A DNA stretch of 64,000 nt from Nonomuraea endophytica (GTDB lineage: Bacteria; Actinomycetota; Actinomycetes; Streptosporangiales; Streptosporangiaceae), in NCBI RefSeq assembly GCF_014203235.1, contig NZ_JACHIN010000016.1:62001-126000 (forward strand), given 5' to 3'. Each line of letters begins with the position of its first letter. The stretch's first letter is position 1. The translations under genes and the position numbers were made by a program. Under the pieces are notes generated by a model. It had not been told where the DNA came from, made no database searches, and was given only the letters and a program-made list of their open reading frames with translations. This document shows, in pieces, positions 33,003-40,224 of this stretch.

Positions 33003-34159
33003 CGTGCCCAGGTCCAGGCGTAGCCGGGGTCCTCACATGACAGCGCGCCCTGGCCGAGGTCGAGCGGGCGGAAGGTGTCGACCATGACGGCCATCTCGCT
33101 GGTGTGGGTGGCGCCCGCTTCGATGACCGCTTCGACGGCGCCGGGCTGCGGGCCGTGGGTGAAGCCGGCCGGGTGCAGGGAGATCGAGCCGACGTCGATG
33201 CCGGAGCCCGCGCGGGCGGAGTAGTCGCCGCCGACGTAGAACATGAACTCGTCGGAGTCCACGTTGTGGTGGTTGTAGGGGATCGGCACCGCGTCGGGGT
33301 GGAAGTCCAGCGGCCTCGGCATGAACGAGCAGACCACGAAGCCGGGGCCCTCGAACGTCTGGTGCACGGGCGGCGGCGCGTGCGTCTTCTTCACGATCGG
33401 CTCGAAGTCGTTGATGTGGAACGCGTAGGGGTAGAGGTAGCCGTCCCAGCCGACCACGTCGAACGGGTGGTTGCGGTAAACGAGCCTGGTCAGCCCGCCC
33501 CTGGTGCGGACGAGGACCGGCACCTCCTCGCCTTCTGCGGTGAAGGGCTCCTGCGGGGTGCGCAGGTCGCGCTCGCAGTAGGGGGCGTGCTCCAGGAACT
33601 GGCCGTACTGCGACAGGTAGCGCTTGGGCGGCCTGATGTGCCCGGAGGCCTCGATGGCCAGCACGTTCACGGTGCCGGACGGCACCCACCGGTGGATGGT
33701 GCCGGTGGGGATGACGACGTAGTCGCCCTCTCCGGCCTCGATGACGCCGTAGGTGGACTCGAAGCGCACGTTGCCGCTCTGGATGTAAACGCACTCGTCG
33801 CCCATGGAGTTGCGGTAGAGCTCGCTGGGGCGGTCGCTGGTGGCGTACGACAATCGGACGTCGCCGTTGGCCGACAGCAGCATGCGGCCGGTCACCAGGT
33901 CTCCGGCTGAGGCGAGGTCCTGGGTGCGGAAGTGGCGGGGGGAGAGCGGCAGGTTCGGGCTGGTCGTGGCGGGCAGGAGCGGTTCGACCGCCTCGGCCTT
34001 GACGATCGCGGTGGGCAGGTAGCGGTGGTAGAGCAGGGAGGAGTCGGATGAGAAGCCCTCTTCGCCCATGAGCTCCTCGGCGTACAGGCCGCCGTCCGGG
34101 CGCCGGAACTGCACGTGGCGCTTCCTGGGTACCTCGCCTACGAGCCGGTAGTACGGCAT
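32999..34159 (-). CDS. hmgA: Homogentisate 1,2-dioxygenase
   Basis: A 386-residue cupin-type iron dioxygenase that opens homogentisate to maleylacetoacetate. Iron ligands are expected in NHHNVDSDEFMFYVGGDY and FTHGPQPG, both present. The N-terminal PYYRLVGEVPRKRHVQFRRP is typical of the actinobacterial form. I chose ATG 34159 over the in-frame GTG 34189 because homologues begin near this residue and GAGTTGAGAGAG lies just before it. It leads the hmgA-unknown-fahA operon and lies 77 bp after iclR on the same strand. Confidence 0.93.
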   Translation of the reverse strand: MPYYRLVGEVPRKRHVQFRRPDGGLYAEELMGEEGFSSDSSLLYHRYLPTAIVKAEAVEPLLPATTSPNLPLSPRHFRTQDLASAGDLVTGRMLLSANGDVRLSYATSDRPSELYRNSMGDECVYIQSGNVRFESTYGVIEAGEGDYVVIPTGTIHRWVPSGTVNVLAIEASGHIRPPKRYLSQYGQFLEHAPYCERDLRTPQEPFTAEGEEVPVLVRTRGGLTRLVYRNHPFDVVGWDGYLYPYAFHINDFEPIVKKTHAPPPVHQTFEGPGFVVCSFMPRPLDFHPDAVPIPYNHHNVDSDEFMFYVGGDYSARAGSGIDVGSISLHPAGFTHGPQPGAVEAVIEAGATHTSEMAVMVDTFRPLDLGQGALSCEDPGYAWTWAR

Positions 34160-34183
34160 CTCTCTCAACTCCGTCCGGTTATC

Positions 34184-34197
34184 GGACACTTATGTCC
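34184..34197. promoter_or_regulatory. Inverted repeat between iclR and hmgA
   Basis: GGACA-CTTA-TGTCC lies 25 bp ahead of the hmgA start, inside the only gap between the IclR regulator and the catabolic genes. The size fits an IclR-type half-site pair. Binding is inferred. Confidence 0.4.
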
Positions 34198-34236
34198 TCT
34201 ATGTGTAACTACCGTCCTTCATGGCGGGCCGTACTG

Positions 34237-34866
34237 TCAACCGAGCGCGGCGGCGAGTTCCCTGGCGGCCGTCACCACGCGCGGACCCGTGCTTTCGGCG
34301 AGTCCGCCGAAGCTCACCACCCCCACGGACGCCTCCAGCCACGGCAGTCCGGTGACCGGCGCGGCGACGCCGCGGGCGCCCTCCTGGAGCTGGCCCTCCG
34401 TCACCTGATACCCGGTGTTGCCGCCGCGCATCGCGAGGATGGCCTGGCCCGCCGCGCCCTTGGCCAGCGGGTGCCGCGAGCCCTCGCGGTAGGCCACGTG
34501 CAGGTCGGTCCAGGACGGCTCGACGACCGCGACGGCCAGCCCGTCGTCGCCCTCGGCCACGGTCAGGTGCGCGGTGGCTCCCACCTCCTCGGCCAGCCGC
34601 CGCAGCGTCGGCAGCGCCGCCGCCCTCAGCAGCGGTTGTACGGCCTGCGCCAGCACCAGCACCCCGAAGCCGAGGTGCACCCGCCCTTCGGCGTCCCGGC
34701 GCGCGAACCCTTCGTTCATCAGCGTCGTGACCAGCCGGTAAACCACCGGCCTGCTCAGCTCCAGCGAGGCGGCAAGCTCGGTGGGTGTGCGGCCCCCGTG
34801 CCCGTCGGCGAGCAACCGGAGCAGGCGGAGCCCGCGCTCCAGGGTCTGGGCGGATTCTGCGGCCAT
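34237..34866 (-). CDS. IclR family transcriptional regulator
   Basis: A 209-residue regulator, somewhat shorter than the usual 250. The winged helix covers about residues 6-65 (AQTLERGLRLLRLLADGHGG, PTELAASLELSRPVVYRLV), and an IclR effector domain follows (LRRLAEEVGATAHLTVAEGD, PLAKGAAGQAILAM). Part of the effector domain is abbreviated near residue 150. It lies directly upstream of hmgA on the same strand and is probably the homogentisate or phenylacetate-type sensor for the operon. Confidence 0.87.
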   Translation of the reverse strand: MAAESAQTLERGLRLLRLLADGHGGRTPTELAASLELSRPVVYRLVTTLMNEGFARRDAEGRVHLGFGVLVLAQAVQPLLRAAALPTLRRLAEEVGATAHLTVAEGDDGLAVAVVEPSWTDLHVAYREGSRHPLAKGAAGQAILAMRGGNTGYQVTEGQLQEGARGVAAPVTGLPWLEASVGVVSFGGLAESTGPRVVTAARELAAALG

Positions 34867-34947
34867 GCAGTTGATTATGCGTGGTGCTGGTGTGACGCTC
34901 CGCACCGAAGCGGGTACGTACCCGGTTAGTCGGACCGGGGGGTAAAT

Positions 34948-35586
34948 ATGCGGCAAATGTGGCTTGTCCTGATCGGCGGGCTGGCTATCTGTGCGTTGAT
35001 CCCCGCTCTGCCTTCGGTCGGGGAGCGTGCCTCCTCCCTGATCCGGAGTAACGGAATGGCCCCGCCCCGGACATCCGAGCCCGGCCTGCTGGTCGAGACC
35101 ACCTTCTACGCCACCCAGGGCATCGAGGTCGGCGAGCGGGTCCTGCCCTTCGACGAGCAGGCCCAGATCCGCCCCAAGGAGGTGGCGCCGGGCGTCCGGG
35201 TGGACGAGGGCGGCAGCCTGCAGGGCAAACCGCTGCGACCCGGCACCTTCTCCTCGCCGATCGAGCTCTGCCGCGGGCGGACCTGCGTCGAGGACACGAT
35301 CACGCTCATCGTCTATCGGAACGTTCCATGGGCGCCGGGCAACCTCACCTTCCCCGGCAAGGTCGGGGAGCCGATGAACGGCGAGATCTCGATCAACGGG
35401 GGCCCGTCCGGCGTCCTGCCCACCTTCACCGTGACCGACTACGACAACCTGCCGGAGGGTGTGAGCATCGGCCCCGACGGCCATGTCGGCGGCGTCCCGG
35501 CCGCGAGCGGGCACTTCGAGATCCCCGTGCGCATCTGCGTGGCGGGCAACTGCGCGGGCGTCGTGGTGAAGATGATCGTGGTCTGA
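34948..35586 (+). CDS. Secreted or membrane-anchored protein with Ig-like domain
   Basis: A 212-residue protein of unknown function. An N-terminal hydrophobic segment (residues 4-24, MWLVLIGGLAICALIPALPS) acts as signal or anchor. Two beta-rich halves follow, each with a Cys pair pattern (ELCRGRTCVEDT and RICVAGNCAGVV). The second half has PEGVSIGPDGHVGGVPAASG, a motif of putative Ig domains of the He-PIG type. It is divergent from iclR. The internal similarity suggests a duplicated domain. Confidence 0.7.
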   Translation: MRQMWLVLIGGLAICALIPALPSVGERASSLIRSNGMAPPRTSEPGLLVETTFYATQGIEVGERVLPFDEQAQIRPKEVAPGVRVDEGGSLQGKPLRPGTFSSPIELCRGRTCVEDTITLIVYRNVPWAPGNLTFPGKVGEPMNGEISINGGPSGVLPTFTVTDYDNLPEGVSIGPDGHVGGVPAASGHFEIPVRICVAGNCAGVVVKMIVV

Positions 35587-35627
35587 GGGCCTTGCGGCGG
35601 GCGGTGCCGAACGGCCACGGTGGTGGC

Positions 35628-36734
35628 ATGAAATCGGTCATCGTGGTCGGAGCGGGTATTTGGGGTGCGTCGCTGGCATTGCGGCTGGCCGAAACGGGCT
35701 GGCGGGTGACGCTGATCGAACAGCACAAACCCGGGCACGTACGGCAGGCCAGCGCGGGCGAGACCCGGCTGCTGCGCGCCGCGCACGGCGACGACGAATG
35801 GTACGCCCGGTTCTTCTGGCAGGCGCTCGACGGATGGCGCCGCCTGGAGGAAAAGGCCGGTGAGCAGCTCTACCACGAGGCCGGGATGATGTGGCTGGCC
35901 CAGGATCCCGACGGATGGGAGCAGGCCAGCGCCCGGGTGCTGAAGAACCTGGACATCCCCTGCGAGGTGCTGGAGCCCTCCGACGGGAGCAGGTTCTTCC
36001 CCGAGTTCCGGCCCGACGGGCTCAGCTTCCTGCTCTGGGAGCCGAAGGCCGGGGTAGTCAGGGCGCGGCGGGCCACGCAGGTGACGGCGGCGCTGGCCGT
36101 ACGGGCCGGGGCGGAGCTCGTCAGGGCGCGGGCGCTGCCCTCGGACGGCGGGGTGGTGATCGACGGGCGGACGCTCACCGCCGACCGGGTGGTCTGGGCG
36201 ACGGGGGCGTGGATGCCGGAGCTGTTCGAGGCGCCGCTGACCGTCACCAAGCAGGACACGCTGCACTTCGCGGTGCCGAGCGAGTGGACCGTGCCGGGGA
36301 TGCCGGCCTTCGTGGACTACAGCGCCTCCTTCTACGGGCACGGCGACGTGGACGGGGTGGGGATGAAGGCCACCTCCGACGTGGAGGGCGAGCCGTACGA
36401 GCCGGAGCACGGCCCGCGCACCGTGGACGCCGCCGGCGTGGAGCGGGCCAGGACGTATCTGGCACGCAGGTTCCCGTCGCTGGCCGATGCGCCGGTGCTG
36501 TTCAGCCAGGTCTGCCAGTACGCGCTCACGCCCGACGCGGAGTGGATCATCGCCGAGACCGCGCCTGGCGTGTGGCTGCTGGGCGGGGACTCCGGGCACG
36601 GGTTCAAGCACGCGCCGGCGCTGGCCGCGTACGTGGCCGGGGTCCTGGACGGCGAGCACGCCCCCGACGCCCGCTTCGGACTGGGCGAGCGGGTGCCGAC
36701 CAGAGGCCTGCGGACCAGCGGAGAGTCCAGGTAA
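35628..36734 (+). CDS. FAD-dependent amine oxidase-like protein (sarcosine oxidase/DAO family)
   Basis: A 368-residue flavoenzyme. The FAD turn is VVGAGIWGASLALRLAETGW (residues 6-25). QASAGETRLLRAAHG resembles monomeric sarcosine or N-methyltryptophan oxidases, and GDSGHGFKHAPALAAYVAGV near the C terminus is the conserved FAD-closing segment. It would oxidise an N-methyl or primary amine with oxygen. No Cys is visible at the usual covalent flavin position (KHAP in its place), so FAD may be non-covalent. It stands alone, 41 bp after the previous gene. Confidence 0.8.
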   Translation: MKSVIVVGAGIWGASLALRLAETGWRVTLIEQHKPGHVRQASAGETRLLRAAHGDDEWYARFFWQALDGWRRLEEKAGEQLYHEAGMMWLAQDPDGWEQASARVLKNLDIPCEVLEPSDGSRFFPEFRPDGLSFLLWEPKAGVVRARRATQVTAALAVRAGAELVRARALPSDGGVVIDGRTLTADRVVWATGAWMPELFEAPLTVTKQDTLHFAVPSEWTVPGMPAFVDYSASFYGHGDVDGVGMKATSDVEGEPYEPEHGPRTVDAAGVERARTYLARRFPSLADAPVLFSQVCQYALTPDAEWIIAETAPGVWLLGGDSGHGFKHAPALAAYVAGVLDGEHAPDARFGLGERVPTRGLRTSGESR

Positions 36735-36827
36735 GGCCAGCCCTACCAGCGCTTCGGGGGAGTGCGGGGCAGATCGGGACGGTGAGCGCGGCGGACACTT
36801 CGGGGAGGAACTCGGGAAGGAACGAAG

Positions 36828-37433
36828 ATGTCTGCTCCGCACTCCGTCCGCACCGCCGCGGGCCTGTGGCTCACCGCGGTCGCGCTCGGCGCCGTCGAGA
36901 CCGCGATCGCCGTCAGCGGCCTGCTCATCAGCGGCGAGGCGAGCGTGGGCGAGCTCGCCGGGGGCCTAGGCCTGCGCCTGGCGATCTACGCCGCCGCGAT
37001 CTACCTGGCGCTCGCCCTGCGCAGGGGCAAGAACTGGGCCAGGCTCACACTGACCGCGACCCTGGGCGTGTTCGGCACGATCTCGCTGGTCATCGAGCCG
37101 ATCCGGTATTTCATGGCCGGTGGCGGCCTGTCCGCAGCGCTGTACTCGGCCGACGCGGCCGGCCTCGCCATGGGCGCGAGCCGGGTGCTCCACCTGGCCG
37201 CGGTACTGGGGGCGGTGACGCTGATGTTCCAGCGGAGCGCCAACGACTACTTCGCGGGGAACTCCGGCGCCCGCAGGTTGCGTACACCCGGTGAGAGAAG
37301 GGCCGCGGCCGTCGACACCACGACCACGCCCGCGCAGACCAGCATGGCCGACCTCGCGTCGACCATGACCGCCAGGCGGCCCGCCAGCAACAAGCCGAGC
37401 GGCCCGAACATCAACGACCCCAGCGCGTCGTAG
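36828..37433 (+). CDS. Four-helix membrane protein with C-terminal overlap extension
   Basis: A 201-residue protein of unknown function. Four membrane helices occupy residues about 8-140 (GLWLTAVALGAVETAIAVSG; LAIYAAAIYLALALRR; LTLTATLGVFGTISLVIEP; VLHLAAVLGAVTLMFQ). The last 60 residues are hydrophilic, Thr- and Ala-rich, and are read antisense to the end of the MFS gene at 37247. The true conserved domain probably ends near FQRSANDYF (residue about 140), with the tail created by loss of an earlier stop. AAGGAACGAAG precedes the ATG. Confidence 0.65.
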   Translation: MSAPHSVRTAAGLWLTAVALGAVETAIAVSGLLISGEASVGELAGGLGLRLAIYAAAIYLALALRRGKNWARLTLTATLGVFGTISLVIEPIRYFMAGGGLSAALYSADAAGLAMGASRVLHLAAVLGAVTLMFQRSANDYFAGNSGARRLRTPGERRAAAVDTTTTPAQTSMADLASTMTARRPASNKPSGPNINDPSAS

Positions 37434-38494
37434 GCACTCACCCGCGACAGCGCCTCGGGCGGCACCTCCCGCTGCAACGTGGTCTGCCACAGCACGCCGA
37501 ACACGTCGAAGCAGATCCCGAGCAAGAAGGCCCCCGCCACCACCACCCACAGCGGCGCGTCCACCCCCAGCAGCAGGTACGGCAGCGCCGAAGGGAAGCA
37601 CAGCAGCGTGGCGATCAGGATGGGCCGCTTGGGCCGCAGCCGCAACGCCACCACCACACCGACCAGCGTGCCCACGGCCTCCCCGGCGAGCACGGCCGAC
37701 CAGGCGCCCGCGCCGCCGAGATGCTCCTTGGCCAGCAGCGGCCCCAGCACCCCGTGGGCCGCCTGCAAGGCCATGATCATGATGGAGAACTGGGCGACGA
37801 CCACCCACAGCCACTGCCGGGATCTGAACTCCGTCCACCCGTCCTTCAGGTCGCGCAGCACCGAGGGCCGCGCGGCGCCGGTACGCACGTGCGGCGGCAG
37901 GCGGAGGAACTGGATCAGCAGCCCGGAGACGCCGAACATCAGCCCGCTCACCGCCAGCGCCCAGGCGCCGCCGACCAGCGTCACGGTGATGCCGCTGAGC
38001 ACCGCCCCGGCCACGCGGGAGGTGTTGGCGCCCAGGCCGAGCAGGGCGTTGCCGGTCTGCAGCCGTTCGGCGGGCACGACCTCGGGGATGATGCCGGTGA
38101 GGGCGGGGAAGAGCACAGCCATCGCGATCCCGCCGAGGGCGGCGGCGGTGGCCAGCGCTGGCAGGGGAGTCCAGCCGGTGAACAGCATCGCGGCCAGCGC
38201 GGCGTAGGCGGCGCAATTGACCCACTCGCCGGTCATCATGACCAGCTGCCGGGGGAAGCGGTCCGCGATCACCCCGCCGACCAGCATGAACAGCACCATC
38301 GGCAGCGACTGGGCGGTCAGCACCACCGACAGCGTGGACGCGTCGGCCCCCGGCAGCCCGAGCACGCCGAACGCCAGCGCCACCGGCGCGAAGGCGCTGC
38401 CGAGGACCGAGATGGTCCTGGCCGACAACAGGAGGGTGAAACGGTGATCCCGGAGAAGCCCGAGATCCTGGCGGAAGCTCTGCACTCGCGCCAT
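37247..38494 (-). CDS. MFS transporter (enterobactin exporter/EntS-like type)
   Basis: A 415-residue, 12-helix carrier. FRQDLGLLRDHRFTLLLSAR at the N terminus and GGVIADRFPRQLVMM (the MFS loop 2-3 motif) are typical of drug or siderophore exporters of the EntS/TetV-like group. The ATG at 38494 follows AGGCGGAAC; ATG 38515 would add seven residues. Its 3' end overlaps the convergent membrane protein by 187 bp. It is divergent from the acyl-AMP ligase at 38602. The substrate is unknown. Confidence 0.85.
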   Translation of the reverse strand: MARVQSFRQDLGLLRDHRFTLLLSARTISVLGSAFAPVALAFGVLGLPGADASTLSVVLTAQSLPMVLFMLVGGVIADRFPRQLVMMTGEWVNCAAYAALAAMLFTGWTPLPALATAAALGGIAMAVLFPALTGIIPEVVPAERLQTGNALLGLGANTSRVAGAVLSGITVTLVGGAWALAVSGLMFGVSGLLIQFLRLPPHVRTGAARPSVLRDLKDGWTEFRSRQWLWVVVAQFSIMIMALQAAHGVLGPLLAKEHLGGAGAWSAVLAGEAVGTLVGVVVALRLRPKRPILIATLLCFPSALPYLLLGVDAPLWVVVAGAFLLGICFDVFGVLWQTTLQREVPPEALSRVSAYDALGSLMFGPLGLLLAGRLAVMVDARSAMLVCAGVVVVSTAAALLSPGVRNLRAPEFPAK

Positions 38495-38559
38495 TGTTCC
38501 GCCTGCCTGCGACATTTCTGTCGGCGGGTAACAAGACCGGCTTTGGAATGTGCAGGCGA

Positions 38560-38588
38560 TTGGCAAGAAACGCGGTGCTATCTACCGT
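38560..38588 (+). promoter_or_regulatory. Predicted promoter of the lipid operon
   Basis: TTGGCA (38560-38565) and TACCGT (38583-38588) are spaced by 17 bases in the 107-bp gap between the divergent MFS gene and the acyl-AMP ligase. Transcription would begin a few bases before the GTG at 38602, giving an almost leaderless message, which is common in actinomycetes. Confidence 0.4.
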
Positions 38589-38601
38589 AATTTTCTGGAT
38601 C

Positions 38602-40224
38602 GTGAGCGTGCTGATACAGCGAGTCGCCCGGTGGGCCAGGGAGATTCCCGACGCGCCCGCCTACACCTTCGTCGACTATCTGGGCGACGGGGGATGGCAC
38701 ACGCTCACCTGGCGGCAGGTGGACCGCAGGGCCCGCGCGCTGGCCGTACGCGTGCGGGAGCTGGCCGGGCCCGGTGACCGGGTGGCCATCCTCGCGCCCC
38801 AGGGGCTCGACTACGTCGTGGCCATGATCGGGACTCTCTACGCCGGGGTCGTCGCGGTGCCGTTGTTCGCGCCCGACCTGCCCGGCCACGCCGAGCGGCT
38901 GGCCCGCGCCTACACCGACGCCGAGCCCGCCCTCGTGCTCACGACCACGCCCGCGCTGCCCGGTGTGCGGGCCTTCGTGGACGGCGGGGCCGTGCTCGCC
39001 GTGGACACCGTCTCCGACCTGCTCGCCGACGAGTGGGACGAGGCGGCGCTCGGCCCGGACGACCTGGCCTACCTGCAGTACACCTCCGGCTCCACCCGGC
39101 AGCCCACCGGCGTGGAGATCACCCACGGCAACGTGGAGGCCAACGCCCTGCAGCTCTGGGAGGCCTTCGACGCCACGCCGCGCACCTCCGTCGCCGCGCT
39201 CTGGCTGCCGCTCTTCCACGACATGGGGCTGATCGCCACCATCGCGCTGCCCATCGTCGGCGGCAACCAGGTGGCGTTCATGGACCCGGTGGCCTTCGTC
39301 ATGCACCCGGTGCGCTGGCTGCGGCTGCTCAGCGAGTTCCACGACGTCTACACCGGCGGGCCCAACTTCGCCTACGAATACACCGCCGCGCGGGTGAGCG
39401 AGGCCGACAAGGACGGGCTGGACCTGTCCGGGGTGCGGGTCATGCTCAACGGCGCGGAACCGGTCAGGCCAGGCACCGGCGCCGCCTTCCACGCCGCGTT
39501 CGCGCGCTGCGGGCTGCGGCCGCAGGCCCACACTCCCGCGTACGGCCTGGCCGAGGCCACCGTGTTCGTCTCGGCCGTCGGCTGTGACGAGGTCGCCAAG
39601 GTCACCGAGTTCGACCGGGAGGCGCTCGGGGAGGGGCGGGCGGTGGCGTACACGTCGGGGGGCAAGAGCACGCTCGTCTCCTGCGGACGCCCGACCGGGC
39701 AACGGGTCCGCGTGGACGCCCCGGACGGGCACGTCGGCGAGATCCGCGTCCAGGGGCCGAACGTCGCCCGTGCCTACTGGCGCGACCCCGAACGCAGCGC
39801 CGAGGTGTTCGGGTCGGGCTGGCTGCGCACCGGCGACCTCGGGGTCATCCACGAGGGTGAGCTCTACGTGACCGGGCGGATCAAGGACCTGATCATCGTC
39901 GACGGGCGCAACCACTACCCGCAGGACATCGAGGCCACCGTTCAGGAGGCGTGCGAGGCGGTGCGGCGCGACCACGTGGCGGCGTTCGCGGTGCCGGGTG
40001 AGTTGGGGGAGCGGGTGGTCGTGGTGGCCGAGCGGTCCCGGCGGGGGCTGGAGGCGGAGCCGTCCGAGGTGGCCAGGCTCGTGCGGGCCGCCGTGGCCAG
40101 GACGCACGATCTGGCCGTGCACGACGTGGTGCTGGCGGCGGCGGGAGCCGTACCGAGGACGTCCAGCGGGAAGATCGCGCGGCGGGCCTGTCTTCAGGCC
40201 TACCTGGAGGACGCCTTTGTTTGA
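38602..40224 (+). CDS. Long-chain fatty-acyl-AMP ligase (FAAL, FadD32-like)
   Basis: A 540-residue adenylating enzyme. FAAL-type signatures are LQYTSGSTRQPTGVEITHGN, WLPLFHDMGLI, GGPNFAYEYTA, RTGDLGVIHEGELYVTGR and GRNHYPQDIEATVQEACEAV; the C terminus carries PRTSSGKIARR with the catalytic Lys. FAALs activate a fatty acid as acyl-AMP and pass it to an acyl carrier protein rather than to CoA. GTG 38602 gives the normal N terminus MSVLIQRVARWAREIPDAPA. It is first gene of an operon with MmpL, MFS and GT1 genes. The PKS at 49327 has a matching N-terminal ACP, making it the likely acceptor. Confidence 0.9.
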   Translation: MSVLIQRVARWAREIPDAPAYTFVDYLGDGGWHTLTWRQVDRRARALAVRVRELAGPGDRVAILAPQGLDYVVAMIGTLYAGVVAVPLFAPDLPGHAERLARAYTDAEPALVLTTTPALPGVRAFVDGGAVLAVDTVSDLLADEWDEAALGPDDLAYLQYTSGSTRQPTGVEITHGNVEANALQLWEAFDATPRTSVAALWLPLFHDMGLIATIALPIVGGNQVAFMDPVAFVMHPVRWLRLLSEFHDVYTGGPNFAYEYTAARVSEADKDGLDLSGVRVMLNGAEPVRPGTGAAFHAAFARCGLRPQAHTPAYGLAEATVFVSAVGCDEVAKVTEFDREALGEGRAVAYTSGGKSTLVSCGRPTGQRVRVDAPDGHVGEIRVQGPNVARAYWRDPERSAEVFGSGWLRTGDLGVIHEGELYVTGRIKDLIIVDGRNHYPQDIEATVQEACEAVRRDHVAAFAVPGELGERVVVVAERSRRGLEAEPSEVARLVRAAVARTHDLAVHDVVLAAAGAVPRTSSGKIARRACLQAYLEDAFV

